NCBI GenBank assembly: GCA_904501795.1
Contig: CAJGCK010000023.1
Coordinates: 1 to 17,694, forward strand
Length of the DNA stretch: 17,694 bases
From: an uncultured Clostridia bacterium
GTDB lineage: Bacteria > Bacillota > Clostridia > Christensenellales > Borkfalkiaceae
Direction: 5' to 3'
Made by a program: the position numbers and the translations under genes. The notes below the pieces were generated by a model. That model did not search any database and was not told the origin of the DNA. It saw only the letters and a list, made by a program, of their open reading frames with translations. Shown here piece after piece: positions 1 to 6,245 of this stretch; the first letter of the stretch is position 1, and each line of letters opens with the position of its first letter.

Positions 1-409
1 AAATATTGCCTTCTCTCTTAAAATAATATTCGTTATCTAAAAAATAAAATTTTACGCCTTGATATTCGGTAAAAAAGACACCGCAATATTGTAAACGCCA
101 ACCAACTGAAACGTTAAAACTTGTTAAAAACTTAAAATCTTTTCTAAAATCGCTAGCAATATTGCTATAAAGAGGCAAAATCACGCTAACGTCGTAATTT
201 TTATTTTGAGCAACTGCTTTAGGTAGCGAGCCTAATACGTCAGCAAGGCCACCCGTTGCAATAAATGGCGCACATTCAGAGCCTAGATAAATAATTTTGT
301 TTTTAACACTAACCTTTAGGTTAGTTATTTTTTTCTCTGATTTTTTAGAAACACTTGTTTTCTTTTTAGTAACGGCAGTAGTTTTTGCAGTAGTTTTTTT
401 AGTAGCCAT
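1..409 (-). CDS. glgA: Glycogen synthase, N-terminal part (cut by left window edge)
   Basis: GlgA transfers glucose from ADP-glucose to the non-reducing end of alpha-1,4-glucan in the cytoplasm. Only the first 136 codons are present, against roughly 480 in the family. They translate to a GT5 N-terminal Rossmann domain with SECAPFIATGGLADVLGSLP at about residues 44-63 (the ADP-glucose loop), followed by the usual VILPLY segment near 76-81. Position 51 is Ala where the family motif KTGGL has Lys. A Lys/Thr/Ala-rich extension of about 35 residues precedes the domain. The ATG at 409 follows a TAGGAGAG ribosome binding site that contains the glgD stop codon, so the two genes are probably translationally coupled. 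It is the last visible gene of the pgi-glg operon. Family assignment is firm; catalytic competence cannot be judged from this fragment. Confidence 0.93.
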   Translation of the reverse strand, partial: MATKKTTAKTTAVTKKKTSVSKKSEKKITNLKVSVKNKIIYLGSECAPFIATGGLADVLGSLPKAVAQNKNYDVSVILPLYSNIASDFRKDFKFLTSFNVSVGWRLQYCGVFFTEYQGVKFYFLDNEYYFKREGNI

Positions 410-417
410 ATTCTCTC

Positions 418-1533
418 CTATATCATTATTCCTTTGCCTATATAGAAAGGATGATTTTCACTGCCAGATAAAACTTTTTTGTCTCTAACAACAACGTTTT
501 TATCGGCTATAATACAATTTAAAATAGATTTTTCACCCAAAACTGTATTTTGCATTACAATACTATTTTTGACAACGGCGCCTCTTGCAACTTTAACGTT
601 GCGGAAAATAATACTATTTTCAACTTCGCCTTCGATTTCGCAACCGTCGGCTATCATAGAGTTTTTAACTACAGCGCAGTTGCCGTACTTTGTGGGCGCG
701 CTATCTCTAACTTTAGTGAAAACGTTTCTATCACCAAATAATTCTATTCTGTTTTTCTTGTCTAATAAACTTAAATTGCAGTTAAAATATGCTTGAAGTG
801 AAGAAATACCCGAATAGTATCCCTTATATTCGTAAGCGCAAATTTTCATACTTCTTAGGTTTGAAATAATAACGTCTTTAGTAAAATGGCGTTTGTTATG
901 AGAAATACTATCCATAACGATATTTTGTAATAATGATTTTTTGATTACGTAAATATTAATAAACGAGTTTATTTCTTCGTTTTCTTCCGGCGAAGATATA
1001 TTAACGCCAACAACTCTATCACCGTCGAGAGAAAGTTTGGTAAGTACGGCGTTATCCACGTAGTCGTTACCGTTACATTTCTTGTATACCATAGTAATAT
1101 CTGCATTATTTTTTATGTGCTGTTCTATAACTTCGTTGTAATTTAGTTTGCAAATATTATCGCAATCGGTCATAACAACGTATTCTTCATCGGCACGGAA
1201 CAAGAAATTAGTAACACCTTTTAGGGCTTCTAGCCTAGAAGTGTATAATCTATCGTTGCTTATATCACCAAACGGGGGTAAAAATATAACACCACCGTCT
1301 TTTCTTGCAAGATCCCAATCTTTACCACTTCCAACGTGGTCCATTAAAGATTGATAGTTGCTTTTTGTAATTATACCGACAGTATCTATTCCAGAGTTAA
1401 CCATGTTTGATAAAGGAAAATCTATCAAACGATATCTTCCACCAAAAGGTATAGAACCTAGGGTACGTATCCTTGCTAATTCAGGCAAGTTATTATCGTG
1501 TATATTTGAAAATATAATTCCAACCGCTCTCAT
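418..1533 (-). CDS. glgD: Glucose-1-phosphate adenylyltransferase, GlgD subunit
   Basis: This 371-residue protein is the GlgC-like partner subunit found in Firmicutes. It joins GlgC in a hetero-oligomer that makes ADP-glucose from ATP and glucose-1-phosphate. It keeps the family block FGGRYRLIDFPLSN (residues 30-43) and NSGID just after, and ends in a left-handed beta-helix of hexapeptide repeats from about residue 280. The N-terminal nucleotide loop that reads GGKGSRL in GlgC is degenerate here (residues 8-17 are FSNIHDNNLP), and the GDH motif has become CDN (residues 124-126). Loss of the loop is typical of GlgD and suggests a modulatory rather than strongly catalytic subunit. Its ATG lies 1 nt beyond the glgC stop, with a GGGGGA ribosome binding site inside the glgC 3' end. 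Confidence 0.95.
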   Translation of the reverse strand: MRAVGIIFSNIHDNNLPELARIRTLGSIPFGGRYRLIDFPLSNMVNSGIDTVGIITKSNYQSLMDHVGSGKDWDLARKDGGVIFLPPFGDISNDRLYTSRLEALKGVTNFLFRADEEYVVMTDCDNICKLNYNEVIEQHIKNNADITMVYKKCNGNDYVDNAVLTKLSLDGDRVVGVNISSPEENEEINSFINIYVIKKSLLQNIVMDSISHNKRHFTKDVIISNLRSMKICAYEYKGYYSGISSLQAYFNCNLSLLDKKNRIELFGDRNVFTKVRDSAPTKYGNCAVVKNSMIADGCEIEGEVENSIIFRNVKVARGAVVKNSIVMQNTVLGEKSILNCIIADKNVVVRDKKVLSGSENHPFYIGKGIMI

Positions 1534-1534
1534 A

Positions 1535-2737
1535 TTATTTTTCCCCCGTTAAAACGTCTTCTTCAACCATGGCGCCACATTTTATTTCAGTGCATTTACC
1601 TATATTAGTATTTCTTCCAATTAAAGTTATAAGTCCTTTTGGATTGTTTCCACTGCCTATTTTAGCATTCTTGCCAACGGTTACGTTTTCATCAATAATA
1701 GCGTGGTCAATAAAAGCGTTTTCACCTATAGTTACGTCTGACATAATTATGCTATTTTTGATAACTGCTCCCTCTTCAACGATAACAGAACTTGCTAAAA
1801 TGCTATTTTCTACTGTACCGTAAATTTCACAACCGGACATTATAATACTGTTTGTTGTCTTTGCAGTATCGTTTATATAATGCGGAGGCGCCAAGGGGCT
1901 TCTTGACTGAATTTTCCAAGACGTATCAGTAACGTCAAACTTAGGACTATCCCCAAGCAAATCCATATTTGCATCGTACAAAGAAGATATAGTTCCAACG
2001 TCTTTCCAATACCCTTCAAACTTATAAGCCATCATTTTATTCCCGTCGTTTAACATAGCAGGCAAAACGTCTTTACCAAAGTCGTTTGAAGAATTAGGAT
2101 TTTTACTATCGTCTTCTAAATATTTGAATAATTTTTCCGCCGTAAATATGTATATACCCATAGACGCCAAATTTGATTTTGGTTTTTTTGGTTTTTCTTC
2201 AAATTCGTAAATAACGCCGTCTTCGGTCGTGTTTAGAATACCGAAACGAGACGCTTCTTCAATAGGAACTTCAATTGCCGAAATCGTGCAATCTGCTCCA
2301 TTTTGGATATGGTAATTAAGCATTAACGAATAATTCATTTTATAAATATGGTCGCCCGATAAAATTAAAACGTATTCAGGGTTAAACTGTTTCATAAAAT
2401 GCATGTTTTGATAGATTGCGTTCGCTGTGCCCTTGTACCAGTCGGACGATTTTTTTGCTTGATACGGTGAAAGAATATGTACACCGCCAAACGTTCTATC
2501 TAAGTCCCAAGGTTGACCGTTACCTATATAGTCGTTTAGTATAAGTGGTTGATACTGAGTTAAAACGCCCACTGTATCAATACCTGAGTTTACGCAGTTT
2601 GACAAAGGAAAATCAATAATTCTATACTTACCACCAAACGACACCGCTGGTTTAGCGATGTTATTAGTTAGTGCGTATAGTCTACTACCTTTTCCACCTG
2701 CAAGTAACATTGCTACGCATTTTTTCTTCCCTTTCAT
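1535..2737 (-). CDS. glgC: Glucose-1-phosphate adenylyltransferase, GlgC catalytic subunit
   Basis: GlgC catalyses ATP + glucose-1-phosphate to ADP-glucose + diphosphate, the committed step of bacterial glycogen synthesis. The 400 residues start with the nucleotide loop GGKGSRL (14-20), then AKPAVSFGGKYRIIDFPLSN (28-47). LSGDHIYKMNY (126-136) carries the metal/catalytic Asp129; the usual Asp after KM is Asn here. FEEKP near 190 is the sugar-phosphate Lys motif. A left-handed beta-helix domain fills about 285-395. The length fits the family. AAGGAG lies 6 nt upstream of the ATG, in the 23-nt gap after glgB. Together with glgD it should form the mixed enzyme known from Bacillus-type bacteria. 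Allosteric properties cannot be read from the sequence. Confidence 0.96.
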   Translation of the reverse strand: MKGKKKCVAMLLAGGKGSRLYALTNNIAKPAVSFGGKYRIIDFPLSNCVNSGIDTVGVLTQYQPLILNDYIGNGQPWDLDRTFGGVHILSPYQAKKSSDWYKGTANAIYQNMHFMKQFNPEYVLILSGDHIYKMNYSLMLNYHIQNGADCTISAIEVPIEEASRFGILNTTEDGVIYEFEEKPKKPKSNLASMGIYIFTAEKLFKYLEDDSKNPNSSNDFGKDVLPAMLNDGNKMMAYKFEGYWKDVGTISSLYDANMDLLGDSPKFDVTDTSWKIQSRSPLAPPHYINDTAKTTNSIIMSGCEIYGTVENSILASSVIVEEGAVIKNSIIMSDVTIGENAFIDHAIIDENVTVGKNAKIGSGNNPKGLITLIGRNTNIGKCTEIKCGAMVEEDVLTGEK

Positions 2738-2760
2738 ATATTGCTCCTTAAAATAAAATT

Positions 2761-4653
2761 CTATTTGATTTTTTTAAAGTAAATGCCTGAAAACGCTGGT
2801 AAAGAAATTAAAATTGAGTTTTCTTTGCCGTGAGCGAATTTTTTACTAGTCTTATAATGTTTTTTTGTGTTTTGACCGTTACCACCGTATCTTTTATCAT
2901 CAGAACAAATTATCTTTTCATATTCCCCTTTTTCTAGCCCAAGCCTATAATTCTTATAATAATTTCCAGAAAAATTAATAATTGAAACAAGCGTATTTCC
3001 CTTTTTATCTTTCCTTTCAAATGATATAACGTTATTATCACGTTCATCGGCTGAAATCCACTTAAACCCATCCCACGAGTTTTCAATTTCATATAAAGCG
3101 GGGAAATTTTTATATATTTCATTTAATCTTTTAGTAAATTTTAAGAATTTTTTATGTAACGGATAGTTGTTAATTAAAAAGAACTCTAACCCATCTTTAT
3201 AATTCCACTCTCTAAACTGAGCGAACTCGCTGCCCATAAACGAAAGTTTTTTGCCCGGGTGCGAATAAGTGTATAAGTAAAGAGCACGCAAATTAGAAAA
3301 TTTACAATTTACGTCGCCTGGCATTTTATCTATAAGAGATTTTTTCCCATGAACTACTTCGTCGTGAGAAAAAGGCAAAACGTAATTCTCACTAAACGCA
3401 TAACACATTGAAAAAGTTAGTTTATTGTGTTCGTGCGATCTAAAATAAGGGTCAACCTTAAAATATGATAAAACGTCGTTCATCCACCCCATATTCCACT
3501 TAAAATTAAAACCTAACCCACCGTTGTAAACGGGATGAGTTATAAGCGGAAAAGCCGTGGATTCTTCTGCAATCATTAAAGCGTTAGGGAATTTTTCAAA
3601 AACAGCGCTATTTAACTGTTTGAAAAAAGCAATAGCATCTAAATTATAGTTACCACCGTTAACGTTAGGTATCCATTCCCCGTCTTCTTTATCATAATCT
3701 AGATAAAGCATTGAAGCAACGGCGTCCACTCTTAAACCATCTATATGAAATTTTTCAAAAAGAAATAAAGCGTTTGAAATCAAAAAACTTCTAACTTCAT
3801 TTCTTCCCCAATCAAAAACGTGTGTTCCCCAAGTTTTGTTAGAACGACGACATTCAATAGGGTTTTCATAACACGTTGACCCGTCGAACATATATAAACC
3901 GTGTTCATCTTTTGGAAAATGCGCGGGAACCCAGTCAAGTATAACGCCTATTCCGTTTTGGTGGAAGGTGTCGACTAAATACATAAAATCTTTAGGAGTT
4001 CCAAACCTAGACGTAATAGAATAATACCCCGTAACCTGATACCCCCAAGAACCGTCAAACGGATATTCCGCTAGTGGCATAAACTCAACGTGGGTATATC
4101 CAAGGTCTTTAACGTAAGCAACCAATTCTTTTGCTAACTCAACGTATGAATAGTAGTCACCATTTTCTTTACGCTTCCACGACGCCAAATTAACTTCATA
4201 AACGTTAATAGGTTTGTCGTATTGCGGAGATTTGTTTTTTAAGAAATAATCGTCACCCCAACAATATCCTTCTAAATCGTATATTTTAGAAGCCGTCTTT
4301 GGCGGTGTTTCGGAATGAAAAGCGTAAGGGTCGGCTTTCAATACGGTTTTATTAAATGAAGTTACCGAATATTTATAAGCGCAAAATTCTTTTAAATTTG
4401 GTACGAATAGTTCAAAAATACCGCCTTTAGTTATTCTTTTCATTAAATAACCGCTTTCGTTCCATCCGTTAAAGTCACCAACAACCCCAACAGTCGTTGC
4501 GTTGGGCGCCCACGTTCTAAAAATTACGCCATTTTTCCCGTCTAACTTAGAAAAATGCGCACCAAAATAATCAAAAGCACGATAAAACGACCCTTGATGG
4601 AACAAATAATTTTGAAGACTATTGCCTTTTTTTACCATTTTCCCCTTCGCCAT
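2761..4653 (-). CDS. glgB: 1,4-alpha-glucan branching enzyme
   Basis: GlgB cuts alpha-1,4 chains and re-attaches them through alpha-1,6 bonds, branching the glycogen made by GlgA. The 630-residue protein has an N-terminal CBM48 beta-sandwich (VIFRTWAPNA, VGDFNGWN, about residues 40-70), a GH13 barrel and a C-terminal beta domain. GH13 landmarks are DGLRVDAV (nucleophile Asp near 309), IAEES (Glu near 362) and FSHDEVVHG (Asp near 430). The first ATG (4653) lies 5 nt after the pgi stop and has no clear Shine-Dalgarno. A second in-frame ATG at 4638 follows AAGGGG at only 3 nt spacing. Either could be used: the first by coupling to pgi, the second independently. The difference is five residues and does not affect the domains. 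Confidence 0.96.
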   Translation of the reverse strand: MAKGKMVKKGNSLQNYLFHQGSFYRAFDYFGAHFSKLDGKNGVIFRTWAPNATTVGVVGDFNGWNESGYLMKRITKGGIFELFVPNLKEFCAYKYSVTSFNKTVLKADPYAFHSETPPKTASKIYDLEGYCWGDDYFLKNKSPQYDKPINVYEVNLASWKRKENGDYYSYVELAKELVAYVKDLGYTHVEFMPLAEYPFDGSWGYQVTGYYSITSRFGTPKDFMYLVDTFHQNGIGVILDWVPAHFPKDEHGLYMFDGSTCYENPIECRRSNKTWGTHVFDWGRNEVRSFLISNALFLFEKFHIDGLRVDAVASMLYLDYDKEDGEWIPNVNGGNYNLDAIAFFKQLNSAVFEKFPNALMIAEESTAFPLITHPVYNGGLGFNFKWNMGWMNDVLSYFKVDPYFRSHEHNKLTFSMCYAFSENYVLPFSHDEVVHGKKSLIDKMPGDVNCKFSNLRALYLYTYSHPGKKLSFMGSEFAQFREWNYKDGLEFFLINNYPLHKKFLKFTKRLNEIYKNFPALYEIENSWDGFKWISADERDNNVISFERKDKKGNTLVSIINFSGNYYKNYRLGLEKGEYEKIICSDDKRYGGNGQNTKKHYKTSKKFAHGKENSILISLPAFSGIYFKKIK

Positions 4654-4658
4654 ATCAA

Positions 4659-6089
4659 TTAGCAGAAATATTTTTGATTTTTCTTTGGAGCGTTATCCAT
4701 TTCTTCTTTAGTCTTTTCGTAACCCTTTTTGCCGAATAAAGCATAGGTCGCGTTTTTACCACCTTCGACACCTGGTTGGTTAAAGGTGTTTATATTTAGC
4801 ATCGCCCCTGCATAAGCCGTTTCCATCTCAAACAAATATAATAGTTCGCCTATGGTAAAAGCATTAACTTCGGGTAAAATTATCGTATGATTTGCACGTT
4901 TTGCAGTGGTTAAAGCATATTCAGTTGCTTCTCTTTCAGCAGTGATTAGTTCATTTAAAGTATGCCCGCAAAGGAACGATACGTCAGGTATATCTTCACA
5001 GCCTTTGCTAATTTCAAAAGTCGTTCGGTAATTTTTTACACCAATTAAAGTAATTACCTTATCAAACGGACCTTCTCTATATAGTTGAACTTGCGAGTGT
5101 TGATCGGTAACACCAAGCGCTTTAACAGGCGTTTGTCCTACAAAAACTTCTTTTCCATCGTTATCGACGGCTTTACCTAAACTTTCGCCCCATAGTTGAC
5201 AGTACCAGTCGGCAATATATTTTAGACTATCGGCATAAGGCATCATAACCGAAACGTTTTTGCCCTTTTCCATCGATAATACTTGTAAAAGAGCCGAAAT
5301 TAACGCAGGATTTTCTAAAACGTTTTTATTCATACAAATTTTGTCCATATGTTTTGCACCGGCAAGCATAGCCTTTATATCAATACCCAAAACGGCTGCG
5401 GGCAACAAACCCACTGGACATAGTTCAGAAAATCTTCCACCAACACCGTCGGGAATATAAAAAGTTTTTAAATTTTCTGCTTTAGCAATCTTAATAAGGT
5501 TACCCTTGGTCATTGACGTGGTGGCAATCATATGATCTTTCGCCTTGTCGCCAAGTTTAGACTTTAATATATCCATAATAATTAGATATTGAGCCATCGT
5601 TTCACTTGTCGCACCACTTTTTGTTATTACGTTAAAACAAGTTTTGTTAATATCTATAACGTCAAGCAGCGCGCTCATACGTTCAGGGTCAACGTTGTCT
5701 TCTACGTATAGTTTTGGAACCTTTCTTTTTGATTTAGGAAGTTCATTGTGCCTTAAATGGCAAAGCGCCTGAAAAACAGCGGTAGGACCTAACGCACTTC
5801 CGCCAATGCCTAAAACAACAAAGTTGTCAAATTTTTTGCGAATATTTTTTGCGGTAAACAATATATCTTTTACAATTTCGTTTTGATTATAAGGAAGATC
5901 GGTCCACCCCATCATGCCTTTTCCACGATTTTCTTTAACGATATTATAAGCTTTAGAGATAAATTTTTTATTTTCTTCAAAAACAGTTGACGAAAAACCT
6001 TGCTCATCACCTATGTAGTCAGCCATCATATTGTTGTAGTCTAAAACCAAGTTCATTTTGTCTCGCCAATCGGCACTTTTATAATTCAC
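4659..6089 (-). CDS. pgi: Glucose-6-phosphate isomerase
   Basis: Pgi interconverts glucose-6-phosphate and fructose-6-phosphate in the cytoplasm. The 476-residue protein carries GIGGSALGP (94-102), KSGATSE (157-163), DGVGGRFSELCPVG (214-227, a slightly divergent first PGI signature), Glu302 in WGESLGK, His331 in TDQHSQ and the exact second signature NTFNQPGVEGGK (434-445) ending in the active-site Lys445. The start codon is GTG at 6089, supported by a full AGGAGG at 7 nt spacing; the next in-frame ATG (residue 12) has no comparable site. It is first in the glycogen operon, with its own promoter. This placement suggests that supply of hexose phosphate from gluconeogenic or fructose sources is coupled to glycogen storage, which is inference. 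Confidence 0.97.
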   Translation of the reverse strand: MNYKSADWRDKMNLVLDYNNMMADYIGDEQGFSSTVFEENKKFISKAYNIVKENRGKGMMGWTDLPYNQNEIVKDILFTAKNIRKKFDNFVVLGIGGSALGPTAVFQALCHLRHNELPKSKRKVPKLYVEDNVDPERMSALLDVIDINKTCFNVITKSGATSETMAQYLIIMDILKSKLGDKAKDHMIATTSMTKGNLIKIAKAENLKTFYIPDGVGGRFSELCPVGLLPAAVLGIDIKAMLAGAKHMDKICMNKNVLENPALISALLQVLSMEKGKNVSVMMPYADSLKYIADWYCQLWGESLGKAVDNDGKEVFVGQTPVKALGVTDQHSQVQLYREGPFDKVITLIGVKNYRTTFEISKGCEDIPDVSFLCGHTLNELITAEREATEYALTTAKRANHTIILPEVNAFTIGELLYLFEMETAYAGAMLNINTFNQPGVEGGKNATYALFGKKGYEKTKEEMDNAPKKNQKYFC

Positions 6090-6096
6090 AATAAAT

Positions 6097-6102
6097 CCTC
6101 CT
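6097..6102 (-). promoter_or_regulatory. Shine-Dalgarno site fixing the pgi GTG start
   Basis: The minus strand reads AGGAGG followed by ATTTATT and then GTG. A perfect anti-16S match at 7 nt spacing decides in favour of the GTG start at 6089 over the ATG eleven codons further in. Confidence 0.85.
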
Positions 6103-6111
6103 AGATTGATT

Positions 6112-6130
6112 TTATTATATTCTATAATAA
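6112..6130. promoter_or_regulatory. Perfect inverted repeat over the pgi-glg -10 region (candidate operator)
   Basis: On the minus strand the sequence is TTATTATA-GAA-TATAATAA, two exact 8-nt arms around a 3-nt centre. It contains the -10 hexamer TAGAAT and extends toward the expected start site, where a bound dimer would block polymerase. The composition is all A/T apart from the one central G (C on the other strand), so a chance palindrome is possible. No regulator gene is adjacent. Confidence 0.4.
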
Positions 6131-6147
6131 TTTCCTAATTTTGTCAA
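6119..6147 (-). promoter_or_regulatory. Sigma-A promoter of the pgi-glgBCDA operon
   Basis: Minus strand: TTGACA (6147-6142), exactly 17 nt, TAGAAT (6124-6119), five of six matches at -10. The expected start site is about 6112, giving a leader of about 23 nt before the pgi GTG. The promoter lies downstream of the valS terminator, so the glycogen operon is a separate transcription unit. Confidence 0.85.
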
Positions 6148-6205
6148 TGCTCAACTTCCCAAAATATGCTCGTTAAAATGTAAAAATTATCGAAAAATTA
6201 CTAAT

Positions 6206-6243
6206 AAAAAAGTAGACACTTAAAACTAGTGCCTACTTTTTTT
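6206..6243 (-). terminator. Rho-independent terminator of valS
   Basis: In the minus-strand RNA the arms GUAGGCACU and AGUGUCUAC form a 9-bp stem (one G-U pair) around a 7-nt loop, followed by six U. The A/T runs on both sides can extend the helix. Read on the plus strand the G-U becomes an A-C mismatch, so the minus orientation is favoured. It begins 2 nt after the valS stop codon. Confidence 0.88.
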
Positions 6244-6245
6244 GT

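Noticed and set aside
418..1533. Reading GlgD as a decayed duplicate of glgC (pseudogene)
   Set aside because: The frame is open over the normal length, the beta-helix domain is intact, and loss of the nucleotide loop is characteristic of functional GlgD subunits.
297..2000. Several open frames of 60-105 codons on the plus strand opposite glgA, glgD and glgC
   Set aside because: They lie antisense to well-supported genes, lack ribosome sites and encode low-complexity hydrophobic stretches that mirror the codon pattern of the true strand.
6090..6245. Possible riboswitch or small RNA in the pgi upstream gap
   Set aside because: The gap is fully accounted for by the valS terminator, the pgi promoter and its palindrome, and the pgi ribosome site; no other stable stem is visible.
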